Assembly (NCBI RefSeq): GCF_001436115.1
Contig: NZ_AYZQ01000005.1
Span: 62,001-126,000 of the forward strand
Length of the DNA stretch: 64,000 nucleotides
DNA from: Lacticaseibacillus brantae DSM 23927
GTDB taxonomy: Bacteria > Bacillota > Bacilli > Lactobacillales > Lactobacillaceae
Direction of reading: 5' to 3'
Made by a program: the position numbers and the translations under genes. Shown here piece after piece: positions 37,293 to 46,264 of the stretch; the stretch's first letter is position 1, and every line of letters starts with the position of its first letter. The notes beneath the pieces were generated by a model. It saw only the letters and a list, made by a program, of their open reading frames with translations. It had not been told where the DNA came from and searched no databases.

Positions 37293-38621
37293 CTAATAGA
37301 AATAACCCAAATCACTGGCTGGGCTTGGATAGGCGAGAATCTGGCGTTGCAAATCATCACGCGTGAGATGTTGATTAATAATCATGGTGAAATAATTCAA
37401 CAATTCGTCCGCAATTGTTGATAACACGACGGCTCCCACCAGTTGATCAGACTGCTTATCGACAATCGTCGTCACTTGGGCCAGAGGATCCTTAATCCGA
37501 TTGTAGGTGTACCAGTGTGTGGTGTTCTGACTGGTGACCGTATATTGGTCTGGATTGGCTTGGGCTTCTTTCAAGGAAACCCCGACTTGTCCCAACATGG
37601 CGGAACTATAGACGACTGATGGAATCTTCGGATACACAATCGGATCAGCGACGCCCAATAAATGCAAGGCAACATAACGTCCTTCAAAACTTGAAACCGG
37701 CGTCAATTTAGGTTGATCTTTATCGATGACATCCCCGATGGCATACACGCCAGGAATACTGGTTTGAAGGTGGTTGTCCACCACAATCCCCTTTTTCGTG
37801 AGGGCCATGCCAATGTCTTCAAGGCCTAAGCCATCGATGGCAGGTTTGCGGCCCATCGCAGAAAAAGCTCGGTGGACTCGCAAGTCGAGACCATTGCCGG
37901 TGAGGCGCACCCCTTCGGCCGTAGGATGCACGGCTTCAATCTCAACATTATCATGGAAGATGATCCGCTTTTGCTTCATCAACTGGCGCAATTGCTTCGT
38001 CGCACTTTCAGGAAAGGCCCGCAAAATCTGATCTGAGTGATTGACAATATGCACTTCTGCACCCGCCGTGGCTGCGATATTAGCTAACTCTAACGCCACA
38101 TAGCCCCCACCAATGAAAGCCATCGTGCGGGGTAATTGATCCAAGTCCAAAAAGTCGGTACTGGTCCCCAGGTTTTCGGCGCCAGGGATACTTGGAATCA
38201 CCGGTTGCTGGCCAGTCGCAATAATAATATTAGTTGCCGTAAAAATTTCGTCATCTACCTGAACTGTTTGCCCATCAAGCAGTTGCGCTTGGCCATCAAT
38301 GGTCGTAATCCCAGCCTGGTTGAGTCCGCCCTTGGTGCCAGCAGGCACCGTCTCGGTATAGCTGCGTTTGAATGCCATCAAGCGTGGCCAGTTAACATCA
38401 GGAATGCCATTCAACCCGTTGCCAGTCATGCGGGCACTCCAGTCTTTGGCTTCCACAGCAGAATACAACATTTTCTTAGGGTCGCAGCCAAAGTTAGGAC
38501 AAGTTCCCCCCCAGAGGTTGCGTTCAATGATTAGGACCCGTTGCTCTTCTGCCAAAGGATAGGCTGCGGCTAAGCCACCAGGACCGCCACCAATAATAAT
38601 TGTGTCATACTCATTCATCAT
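37293..38621 (-). CDS. FAD-dependent disulfide reductase-like oxidoreductase
   Basis: 442 residues of the glutathione/dihydrolipoyl reductase family. The FAD loop GGGPGGLAAA is at 11-20, the redox pair Cys41 and Cys46 lies in GGTCPNFGCDPKK, and the NAD(P) loop is FIGGGYVALELA. The C-terminal catalytic His (HPT-S/E motif) is not seen; the corresponding stretch reads AYPSPASDLGYFY. The substrate is therefore uncertain. AAGGAG precedes two consecutive ATG codons. It follows the osmoprotectant ATPase by three bases and is in the same operon. Confidence 0.87.
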   Translation of the reverse strand: MMNEYDTIIIGGGPGGLAAAYPLAEEQRVLIIERNLWGGTCPNFGCDPKKMLYSAVEAKDWSARMTGNGLNGIPDVNWPRLMAFKRSYTETVPAGTKGGLNQAGITTIDGQAQLLDGQTVQVDDEIFTATNIIIATGQQPVIPSIPGAENLGTSTDFLDLDQLPRTMAFIGGGYVALELANIAATAGAEVHIVNHSDQILRAFPESATKQLRQLMKQKRIIFHDNVEIEAVHPTAEGVRLTGNGLDLRVHRAFSAMGRKPAIDGLGLEDIGMALTKKGIVVDNHLQTSIPGVYAIGDVIDKDQPKLTPVSSFEGRYVALHLLGVADPIVYPKIPSVVYSSAMLGQVGVSLKEAQANPDQYTVTSQNTTHWYTYNRIKDPLAQVTTIVDKQSDQLVGAVVLSTIADELLNYFTMIINQHLTRDDLQRQILAYPSPASDLGYFY

Positions 38622-38624
38622 CGC

Positions 38625-39563
38625 TTACTCCTTTACTTCAGACTTTTGGGCAAGGAAGTCCACAACGCTTTGGGCGGTCACGACGAACGCATCCGTCCCC
38701 GCTTGGACTGTCACCGCTTGATTGACCTTCAACAATTGAATCACCTGTTCGACCACCGCAATGGCCTGAATTGACGCAGTGGCTTGCACTTGCGTTTTGG
38801 CAAATGGTGCTAACTCTGCTGCAGGCGCTTGCAGCGGAGAGGTGCCGATGTCGGCAAATAATTCGGCGACAAAGGGGTTGTCTGGGCGGTCAGCGACAAC
38901 ATCTGGAGTGCCAACTTGTTGTAAATGCCCAGTTTTCATCACGGCAATCCGGTCACCTAATTTCAATGCTTCCCGCATGTCGTGCGTGACAAAGATAATG
39001 GTGGTCTTCATATCTTGATGCAGTCGTAGCACCAGGTCTTGAAGCTGCGTCCGAGCAATTGGATCTAAGGCCGAAAATGGTTCATCCATCAAGACCACGT
39101 CAGGCTGTGACGCTAAGGCACGGAGAATCCCGACGCGCTGCTGCTCCCCACCGGAAAGCTCGGCCGGTAGACGCTGACCATAATCGGCATGCGGTAAATC
39201 GACCCGATCGAGCATATCGTTGACCGTCTGAGTAATCTTGGCCTTGGGCCAATGCTTCAACTCCGGAATGAGGGCAATGTTCTGAGCGACCGTCATCGTT
39301 GGAAATAAGGCAATTTGTTGCAAAACATAGCCAATATTGAAACGCAATTCCCGGATGGGATAATCGCTAGCAGGTTTACCGTCAAACAGCACTTCCCCAC
39401 TGGTAGGCGTAATCAGGCGATTAATCATTTTGAGGGTTGTGGTCTTACCACTACCAGAGGCCCCGACGAGAACAAATAATTCACCAGTTTCAATGGTTAA
39501 GTTGAGGTCATCAACGACAGCCCCATCTTCATATTCTTTGGTTAAATGGCGTAATTCAATCAT
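38625..39563 (-). CDS. opuCA: Osmoprotectant ABC importer, ATPase subunit
   Basis: 312 residues. Walker A GASGSGKTT near 34, Q-loop QQIALFPTMTV, signature LSGGEQQRVGILRAL, Walker B VVLMDEPFSALDPIAR, and a C-terminal extension of about 70 residues in place of full CBS domains. It energises uptake of glycine betaine, carnitine or choline. GAAGGAGG precedes the ATG, which overlaps the stop of the permease gene by four bases (ATGA). It could also be classed as OpuB or ProV; the exact substrate is not shown. Confidence 0.88.
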   Translation of the reverse strand: MIELRHLTKEYEDGAVVDDLNLTIETGELFVLVGASGSGKTTTLKMINRLITPTSGEVLFDGKPASDYPIRELRFNIGYVLQQIALFPTMTVAQNIALIPELKHWPKAKITQTVNDMLDRVDLPHADYGQRLPAELSGGEQQRVGILRALASQPDVVLMDEPFSALDPIARTQLQDLVLRLHQDMKTTIIFVTHDMREALKLGDRIAVMKTGHLQQVGTPDVVADRPDNPFVAELFADIGTSPLQAPAAELAPFAKTQVQATASIQAIAVVEQVIQLLKVNQAVTVQAGTDAFVVTAQSVVDFLAQKSEVKE

Positions 39564-41089
39564 GATCGCGCCTCCTTCAATAACCCATGTTTAGTCAAAT
39601 AAGCTCTGGCGACACTAGCGGGTGCCTTCTTTTGGACATTCACTTCATAATTCATTTCTTGCATATCCGTTTCGCTGATTTTACCGGCCAACCGGTTTAA
39701 TTGCTTCACAATTGCCGGATGTTCATCGGCAAACTCCGTCTTCATCAACGGCGCCCCCTGATAGGTGGGAAACAGGTGCTGGTCGTCTTTTAAAGCGACC
39801 AGATTATACTGACGAATTTGAGAATCAGTTGAATAACCATCGGTGATATTAATCGTGCCTTGATGTAGGGCGGTATAACGCAGCGAAGCATCCAAAGACT
39901 TAACCGCAAAGCTCAGCCCATAAGTCGATTGCAACCCTTTGTAACCGTCTTGGCGATCAATAAATTCCAAATCAAACCCAGCCTTGAGTTTGTTGGCCAC
40001 CTTCGCCAAATCAGAAATCGTTGTGATGTGATTGGCTTGGGCAAATTTCTTGGTCACGACCACGGCATACGTATTGTTGTAAGCCATAGGTGGCGTCATC
40101 GTCAGGCCTTGACTCGCTAACAACCGTTTGGCTACTGGATAACTATTGGTTTGCGCGGCCTTCTTGTCGGCAGCTGTCGGTTTCGTTAAGGATTCCAGCA
40201 CCGTACCGGTGAATTCCGGGTAAAGATCAATCTGATTAGATTTCAAGGCATTAAACAAAAAGCTTGTTTGGCCGAAATTTGGTTTCAACACCACTTCAGC
40301 TTTCGGATTATCAGCCTTAATCAATTGGGCATACATGTTAATCAAGATATCTGGTTCTGAGCCCAATTTCCCGGCAATCGTGACTGTCATTGGTGGTTTG
40401 ACCACGGCTTGATAGCCGTACACCCCTAGGACACCGAGCAGTAACACACCTAAGGTCACAAGGGTCGTTTTGAGTTTCACCCGCTGGAGCCATAACAGCC
40501 CCCAAGAGAAAATCATGGCCAACAGGGCAGCAGCAATTGCACCTAATAAAGTCAGGGCAGGATCATTACGATCAATCCCCAACAAGATCAACGTTCCTAA
40601 CCCACCAGCGCCGATCAACGCGGCGAGTGTAGCAGTCCCAATAATCAGGACCATCGCCGTGCGCACACCAGAGATAATGACAGGCATGGCAATCGGTAAT
40701 TCGACCCGCAACAATTTTTGCAGTCGAGACATCCCAAACGCGTTGGCGGCCTCCTCATATGAAGGGTCGATTTCGCTCAGGCCGACATAAGTATTTTGAA
40801 AAATAGGTAAAAGGGCGTAAATAACCAGTGCGATAATGGCTGGAGCATTCCCAATCCCGACAAACGGGATCAGCAAGCCCAACAAAGCTAACGACGGAAT
40901 CGTTTGAAAGATGCCCGTCAGCTGTAATAAAAAGTTCGCAAATCGATGGTGACTTGTCGCCCAAATCGCTAACGGAATTGCAATAATGAGGGCGATCAGG
41001 AGAGACAACAATGACAGTTGAATATGCTGACCCATTGCCGCCCATAGTTGATCATGCCTGGCGTTAAAAGCCGAAATTAACTCTGACAT
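39560..41089 (-). CDS. Osmoprotectant ABC importer, permease fused to binding protein
   Basis: 509 residues. Residues 1 to about 205 are the permease, with EAANAFGMSRLQKLLRVELPIAMPVIISG as the ATPase-contact loop. After one more membrane helix, residues about 235-509 form an extracytoplasmic OpuAC-type substrate-binding domain (LGSEPDILINMYAQLIKADN, DLYPEFTGTVLESLTKP). Fused forms of this kind are common in lactobacilli and streptococci. AAGGAG precedes the ATG at 41089. Head of a three-gene unit with the ATPase and the flavin reductase. Confidence 0.9.
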   Translation of the reverse strand: MSELISAFNARHDQLWAAMGQHIQLSLLSLLIALIIAIPLAIWATSHHRFANFLLQLTGIFQTIPSLALLGLLIPFVGIGNAPAIIALVIYALLPIFQNTYVGLSEIDPSYEEAANAFGMSRLQKLLRVELPIAMPVIISGVRTAMVLIIGTATLAALIGAGGLGTLILLGIDRNDPALTLLGAIAAALLAMIFSWGLLWLQRVKLKTTLVTLGVLLLGVLGVYGYQAVVKPPMTVTIAGKLGSEPDILINMYAQLIKADNPKAEVVLKPNFGQTSFLFNALKSNQIDLYPEFTGTVLESLTKPTAADKKAAQTNSYPVAKRLLASQGLTMTPPMAYNNTYAVVVTKKFAQANHITTISDLAKVANKLKAGFDLEFIDRQDGYKGLQSTYGLSFAVKSLDASLRYTALHQGTINITDGYSTDSQIRQYNLVALKDDQHLFPTYQGAPLMKTEFADEHPAIVKQLNRLAGKISETDMQEMNYEVNVQKKAPASVARAYLTKHGLLKEARS

Positions 41090-41282
41090 TGGTGGCTCCT
41101 TTCCAAAAACGGCAATATGTAACTTATAGTCTACGCTTCCTATAAAAATAGTGTAAAGCAATCCAGTTCAAGGACAGCATTTTTTTGCCAATTGGCCTAG
41201 GACGCAATACCTTTACTTTTTGGTCTAAAAAGCCTAGACTATTGTGAACATTTTCCAGTTGCCCACAGAAAGTAGGTGCACA

Positions 41283-43571
41283 ATGCAAGCAGATTCAAAA
41301 CAAGCGGAACAAGCCCGCATTACCGACGTGGTTCATAAAGTGAACGCACGCCTCGATGATATTGATACCCAAATCGATGCCGCCCACAAAGAAACTGGCC
41401 GCATTGAACAGGCCTATGGCGAAAGTACCCGGGTCAACGTGTTTGAAGTCGATGACCGGATGGAAACCAATGCTGCCGTCCAACAACAAAAACAAATGGT
41501 GGCGCGTGCGGTTGAAAATGAAACCATCCTTAAACATGAAGAAAGCCAACTCAAATTATTACGGCATCAACCCTATTTTGGCCGGATTGATATTGACGAA
41601 GCTGGCGACAAAGACACGCTTTATATCGGCACCGCTACCTTTATGAACGATGGCGACTTCCTCGTCTACGACTGGCGCGCCCCGATTGCCTCCATCTATT
41701 ATAATGGGACGCTCGGTCCTGTTCATTATGAGTCACCGATGGGCGACCAAGAAGCCACGCTACTCAAGAAACGCCAGTTCCAAATTGAAAACGGTGTGCT
41801 GAAATCAATGTTTGATACCAACGAAACTGTTGGCGATGAGATTCTCCAATCCGTGCTTGGTGACCAAAGCGATACCTATATGCAAAATATCGTGGCCACC
41901 ATTCAACAAGAACAAAACGATATCATTCGTGACACCAGTGCTGACCTCCTCGTGGTTCAGGGGGTCGCTGGCTCTGGTAAGACCAGTGCGGTCCTCCAGC
42001 GGGTCGCTTACCTCTTGTATCATAGTCGCAGCGATCTGGATGCCGACCAAATGGTGCTATTCTCCCCGAATCGATTGTTTGCCAATTACATCTCAGAAGT
42101 CTTACCTAGCCTGGGCGAAAAGAACATGCGCCAAGCAACATTGTTTGAATTCTTCACCAAACGCTTCTCCGGCCTGCATGTTGAAACGCTCTTTGAACGC
42201 TTTGAAAGTGATCAACACAGTCTGCCCGAAAGCACGAAGGTCATGCGTCGATTCAAAGAAGATGCGCATTTTCTCGACCTGATTGATGCTTACTTGAAGA
42301 CACCAGACCAAATTCCTTTCTTTGTTGATATTGATTTAAATGGCGAGGTTTTCTTCAGTGCTGAAACCATTGCCAAGATTTACCAAAAGCAACCAGCTTT
42401 GATGCTCGCGCGAGACAAATTCCTCGCGACCAAGAACACACTCATCAAACGCCTCAATCAACGGATTAGTTTGGAGACCCGCCAAGACTGGGTTCAAGAC
42501 GCGATGACTATTTTATCTAATGACGAAATTCGTGAAATCGTTGGCGACCGGCATTTTGAAACTGGGGATGACGAACAAACCTTTATTGCCAAGGCTGTCG
42601 TAGCCAAGGCTTTTGCCCCAGTCTACGATGCCTTATACAACGACTACTTCTTGGATAGTTATCAAGAATATGCGCGCTTCTTGAGTACCGTTAACGTCCC
42701 GGAAATTGACGATGCGGTATGGGCCACCATGGCCGAAAGTGTCGCTCAAGCCATTGAGCAACATCACTTGCGCCTCGAAGACGCCGCCCCAATTCTTTAT
42801 CTGCGCGATCAACTCAGCGGCAGTGGCCAAAACAGCTTGATCCAATATGTTTTTGTCGACGAGATGCAAGATTACAGCATGGTCCAGCTCCGGTATTTAC
42901 GCCACGCATTCCCCAAAGCTAAGTTGACCTTGCTGGGGGATGCCAAGCAAGACGTCTTTACAGCTGATTATCAGCCCAGTGATTTCATCCACGAAATCAG
43001 TGATGTCTTCGCTGCACAGCGGGTCAGACTGATTGAATTGAATAAAAGTTACCGTTCCACTGCGCCAATTACCAACTTTGGCAAAGCGCTCTTACCCAAT
43101 CACGACCACATTCAAGCCTTTAATCGCGATGGCGATAAACCAGTGATTGCGACGTGGGATAAACACAATTATTTAGGCCATTTAGCACAGTTGGTCCAAA
43201 CACAACTGCAAACCAATCCCACGGTGGCGATTCTAACTAAAGATCAGCCGAGCGCAGACGCATTGTATGCTAGCTTGCACATCGATGCGCCCACAACCTT
43301 GCTGACTGCTAACGATCACAGTCTCAAAACCGGTTGTCTAATCCTGCCAGTTTACTTGGCGAAAGGACTAGAGTTTGATGCTGTCATTGGCTTTGATATT
43401 TCGGCTGACACTTATGCCCAATCAGGTGACCGCGATATTCTCTACACCTTGTGTTCCCGCGCTCTGCATCAATTGACTCTCATTGGTTTTGATGAACTCA
43501 GTCCTTTCTTAACAGACTTGCCAACTGAGTTGTATCAAACCACGGCCGATACCGTTAATAATCTCGCCTAA
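41283..43571 (+). CDS. helD: HelD-type superfamily 1 helicase
   Basis: 762 residues. The N-terminal coiled-coil-rich arm (residues 1 to about 70) is followed by DWRAPIASIYYNG, a hallmark of HelD. Walker A QGVAGSGKTSAVLQR is near 226, motif II VFVDEMQDYS near 522, and the later motifs LNKSYRSTAPI and LPVYLAKGLEFDAVIG are present. In Bacillus HelD frees stalled RNA polymerase from DNA and recycles it. The ATG at 41283 follows AAGTAGGTG; a GTG at 41244 is less likely. Ends at a strong terminator. Confidence 0.92.
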   Translation: MQADSKQAEQARITDVVHKVNARLDDIDTQIDAAHKETGRIEQAYGESTRVNVFEVDDRMETNAAVQQQKQMVARAVENETILKHEESQLKLLRHQPYFGRIDIDEAGDKDTLYIGTATFMNDGDFLVYDWRAPIASIYYNGTLGPVHYESPMGDQEATLLKKRQFQIENGVLKSMFDTNETVGDEILQSVLGDQSDTYMQNIVATIQQEQNDIIRDTSADLLVVQGVAGSGKTSAVLQRVAYLLYHSRSDLDADQMVLFSPNRLFANYISEVLPSLGEKNMRQATLFEFFTKRFSGLHVETLFERFESDQHSLPESTKVMRRFKEDAHFLDLIDAYLKTPDQIPFFVDIDLNGEVFFSAETIAKIYQKQPALMLARDKFLATKNTLIKRLNQRISLETRQDWVQDAMTILSNDEIREIVGDRHFETGDDEQTFIAKAVVAKAFAPVYDALYNDYFLDSYQEYARFLSTVNVPEIDDAVWATMAESVAQAIEQHHLRLEDAAPILYLRDQLSGSGQNSLIQYVFVDEMQDYSMVQLRYLRHAFPKAKLTLLGDAKQDVFTADYQPSDFIHEISDVFAAQRVRLIELNKSYRSTAPITNFGKALLPNHDHIQAFNRDGDKPVIATWDKHNYLGHLAQLVQTQLQTNPTVAILTKDQPSADALYASLHIDAPTTLLTANDHSLKTGCLILPVYLAKGLEFDAVIGFDISADTYAQSGDRDILYTLCSRALHQLTLIGFDELSPFLTDLPTELYQTTADTVNNLA

Positions 43572-43577
43572 TGCAAG

Positions 43578-43631
43578 CAAAAAAGGCCGCTGTCACATCA
43601 CCCAGATGGGTGATGTGACAGCGGCCTTTTT
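43578..43631. terminator. Bidirectional terminator between helD and the CPBP gene
   Basis: A near-perfect stem of about 24 bp (GGCCGCTGTCACATCACCC with its complement, loop AGA) with A- and T-runs on both sides. Confidence 0.93.
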
Positions 43632-43635
43632 GAGG

Positions 43636-44298
43636 TCAAATAAAAAGCGCAAAGAAATTATTTAAGAAATGTAAGCCGATACTATAGCGAATATCGCCGG
43701 TACGCTCAAAGGTATAGGCAAAAACCAAACCCATCCCAGCATAAATCAAGAAATTCAATGGTTCAGTTGGGGCGTGCACCAATCCGAACACAATCGCACT
43801 GACAGCCACCCGAACAATCCGCCAAGTGCGGCTCGTATCAGGGAAACTATTCATCAATAATGCCCGGAAAATAAATTCTTCCACTGGGGGTGCCCCCACG
43901 ACCGCAATCAGGGCCAGCGCAACTGGAAATTGTTTTGACAATTCCAATAGGGCTTTCTGATTCGTCGCTTCTTGGGTAATTCCTGTTGAAGTCATGAGCC
44001 CGCCGATAAACTGGATAGCAATCAAGGCCACAATCATCAGTAAGAACAGCCGGACGCGATTGGTGGTCAAATTGGTTGGGGATAGCTCACCATCATGGCG
44101 CCGCCAATTAGCAGCAATGGAATAGAGCAAATAAATGAGCCCACCAAAGACGATAATAAACACAATCGCCGTTGGTACGGTCGTATCAGTATTCTTGGCC
44201 GCAACCATCCCTGGTAGAAAGACCAACGTTTGGGCAAATAGTGAATACACGCCAAACATCAACAGGGTCACAATTAAACGTACAATAGACTTTTTCAT
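43636..44298 (-). CDS. CPBP family intramembrane metalloprotease
   Basis: 220 residues with about six to seven membrane helices. The Abi/CPBP motifs are in order: VEEFIFRALLM (motif 1, Glu-Glu and Arg), VFGLVHAP (motif 2, His) and GLHFLNN (motif 3). Members cleave membrane or lipid-modified substrates; in lactobacilli some confer self-immunity to bacteriocins, but no bacteriocin gene is nearby. GAGGTGAC precedes the ATG. Confidence 0.9.
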   Translation of the reverse strand: MKKSIVRLIVTLLMFGVYSLFAQTLVFLPGMVAAKNTDTTVPTAIVFIIVFGGLIYLLYSIAANWRRHDGELSPTNLTTNRVRLFLLMIVALIAIQFIGGLMTSTGITQEATNQKALLELSKQFPVALALIAVVGAPPVEEFIFRALLMNSFPDTSRTWRIVRVAVSAIVFGLVHAPTEPLNFLIYAGMGLVFAYTFERTGDIRYSIGLHFLNNFFALFI

Positions 44299-44372
44299 AG
44301 GGTCACCTCGTCGTCATTATAGCAAACTCAGTCCGTGTTCAGGGTGCTGGTGCCTGCGGAAAAAAGGTAAAC

Positions 44373-44401
44373 AAAAACCCGTCAGCAATCACTGACGGGT
44401 T
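44373..44401 (-). terminator. Terminator of tRNA-Thr
   Basis: AACCCGTCA pairs with TGACGGGTT and is followed by TTTGTTT on the minus strand, eight bases after the tRNA 3' end. Confidence 0.83.
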
Positions 44402-44409
44402 CATTAGGC

Positions 44410-44482
44410 AGCCGTCTATCGGGCTTGAACCGACGACCTCATCCTTACCATGGATGCGCTCTACCGACTGAGCTAAGACGGC
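44410..44482 (-). tRNA. tRNA-Thr (anticodon GGU)
   Basis: 73 bases forming the full cloverleaf. The acceptor stem is GCCGTCT with AGACGGC, the D-arm is AGCTCAGTCGGTAGAGC, and the anticodon stem CATCC/GGATG closes the loop ATGGTAA with anticodon GGT. The T-arm has GGTTCGAGCC. The 3' CCA is not encoded; GCC follows the discriminator T. It is a single tRNA gene with its own promoter and terminator. Confidence 0.96.
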
Positions 44483-44509
44483 ATGTTGTCGCTAAACAAC
44501 TGCCTAATT

Positions 44510-44538
44510 AATATACAATATTTTCAAATGGCTGACAA
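44510..44538 (-). promoter_or_regulatory. Promoter of tRNA-Thr
   Basis: TTGTCA (44538-44533) and TATATT (44515-44510) are separated by 17 bases, with the -10 box ending 28 bases before the tRNA 5' end. Confidence 0.75.
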
Positions 44539-44573
44539 CCATTTTTGCGAAAAAAACCAGTCAGCGCGTGTTT

Positions 44574-45224
44574 TTACCGTTTACCTTGCCATTCTGCCTT
44601 GAATTCATCCAAGAACGTCAGCATTACTTGTTGGCGATGCTGTGCAAGTTGTTTAGCAGCCGGCGTATTCATCTGCTCTGCTAGCAGTAGCAATTTCTCG
44701 TAGAAGTGATTGATGACGGTACTCTCGGCATTGCGGTAGGCATCACCTGAAAGTTCAGTGCGTGGGGCAATCGTTGGATCATACATCACGCCATCATGCG
44801 CCCCACCATAGAAGAACGTTCGGCCAATCCCGATGGCCCCAATTGCGTCCAGTCGATCGGCATCTTGAACCAGCTGACCTTCCAAGGATAAGGACTCATG
44901 ATAGTCCAAGTTGTGTCGGTACGACATGCGATCGATAATCGCCACAATTTGATCCTGCTCCTGGATTGTCACACCCATCTTCGTCATCGCGGCGATGGTA
45001 TTGGCTTTGGCAGCTACGGGATCTTCGAACAACTTATCATCGTAGGTATCATGAAGCCACGCGGCGGCTTCGACAATGAATCGATTAGCGGCCGGGGTCA
45101 ACTCCGCCAGCCTTGATGCCAGCGCCGCGACCCGTTTGATGTGGTCAAAACCGTGGCCGGAGTGATCCGTTGCTAAGACTTGGCGCGCATACTCTTGAAT
45201 GGCTTTAAGTCGCTGATTAGCCAT
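44574..45224 (-). CDS. HD-domain phosphohydrolase
   Basis: 216 residues. The metal motif is complete: HGFDHIKRV, AAWLHDTYDD and LVQDADRLDAIGAIG give the H...HD...D set. This is the YedJ-like branch of small HD hydrolases, acting on nucleotides or related phosphates; substrate unknown. It follows the aldo/keto reductase with a one-base TAATG overlap and is translated with it. Confidence 0.9.
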   Translation of the reverse strand: MANQRLKAIQEYARQVLATDHSGHGFDHIKRVAALASRLAELTPAANRFIVEAAAWLHDTYDDKLFEDPVAAKANTIAAMTKMGVTIQEQDQIVAIIDRMSYRHNLDYHESLSLEGQLVQDADRLDAIGAIGIGRTFFYGGAHDGVMYDPTIAPRTELSGDAYRNAESTVINHFYEKLLLLAEQMNTPAAKQLAQHRQQVMLTFLDEFKAEWQGKR

Positions 45225-46135
45225 TAGTCCGCATAGTCAGCTGGTGAGTCATCCCAGTGCTCAACTTGATCGTGATAGGCATTCGCATCCCCATGCCAAT
45301 CAAAGTCGTCTAGCCAGAGGCTGCGCTTTTCTTGGTTCAAGCCTTGGATGAGTTGCATTTCTTCTTTGGTCAATTTGAAGTCAAAGATATCAATGTTTTC
45401 CGCCATCCGATTCTCGTGGACAGTCTTAGGAATGGTGATGATGTCACTTTGCAGGTCAAAGCGCAGGATGACTTGAGCCACAGACTTACCATGCTTTTGG
45501 GCAATTTCTTGAATGACTGGGTTGTTCAAACTTTCCCCGCCACCAAGTGGTGACCAGGCTTCGATGGCAATATTATTCTCAGCGGCGACTTCGCGAATCG
45601 CGGCATCTTGGACAATCGGATTAAATTCAATTTGATCCAATGCTGGCACAATTTCGCCAGCATCAAGCACTTCTTGTAAATGGCCTTCGTCAAAGTTTGA
45701 GACCCCAATTGCTCGTACCCGGCCGGCCTTGTATAAGGTTTCTAGTGCCCGCCATGTGTCCAAATACTTGCCATCCACTGGCCAGTGAATCAGATACAAG
45801 TCAACATATTCTAAGCCTAAGCGCTTCAACGTCCCTTCAAAGTTCTGTAAGGTGGAATCAAACCCTTGATCACCGTTGAAAACTTTGGTGGTAACGAACA
45901 GGTCTTCCCGCTTCTTGCCAGTCGCTTCAAGACCGGCCGCAATCCCCTGGCCAACACCAGTTTCATTACCATATTGCTTGGCGGTATCAATCAAGGTGTA
46001 GCCGTGTTTAATAGCAGTTTCCACGCTATCGGCAGCGGTCTTGTTATCAGTCTTCCACACCCCTAAACCAATCCGCGGAATCTTAACGCCATTGTTGAGC
46101 GTGTAGGTGCTATCTAGTGAGTAGTTATCAAACAT
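45224..46135 (-). CDS. Aldo/keto reductase (diketogluconate reductase-like)
   Basis: 303 residues. GYTLIDTAKQYGNETGVG carries the catalytic Asp and Tyr, LFVTTKVFNGD the Lys and LYLIHWPVDG the His. The NADPH-binding Lys/Arg region near the end (TIPKTVHENRMAENIDIFDF) is intact. It belongs to the AKR5-type bacterial reductases that act on a broad range of aldehydes and ketones. AAAGGATG precedes the ATG. First gene of a two-gene unit with the HD hydrolase. Confidence 0.92.
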   Translation of the reverse strand: MFDNYSLDSTYTLNNGVKIPRIGLGVWKTDNKTAADSVETAIKHGYTLIDTAKQYGNETGVGQGIAAGLEATGKKREDLFVTTKVFNGDQGFDSTLQNFEGTLKRLGLEYVDLYLIHWPVDGKYLDTWRALETLYKAGRVRAIGVSNFDEGHLQEVLDAGEIVPALDQIEFNPIVQDAAIREVAAENNIAIEAWSPLGGGESLNNPVIQEIAQKHGKSVAQVILRFDLQSDIITIPKTVHENRMAENIDIFDFKLTKEEMQLIQGLNQEKRSLWLDDFDWHGDANAYHDQVEHWDDSPADYAD

Positions 46136-46264
46136 TCATTGTCATCCTTTCCTGTTCCCCATCCATTCTAATTGATTCTGGCCCAAATGAGTAGGGTCAG
46201 CCATTTCTTCACGAAAAATGAACCTGCGTTATACTGAAAGAAAGTCTTGAAAGGAAGTCATCTC

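Noticed and set aside
43636-44298. CPBP protease as bacteriocin immunity gene
   Set aside because: No bacteriocin precursor, exporter or regulator was found nearby; the CPBP motif alone is not enough.
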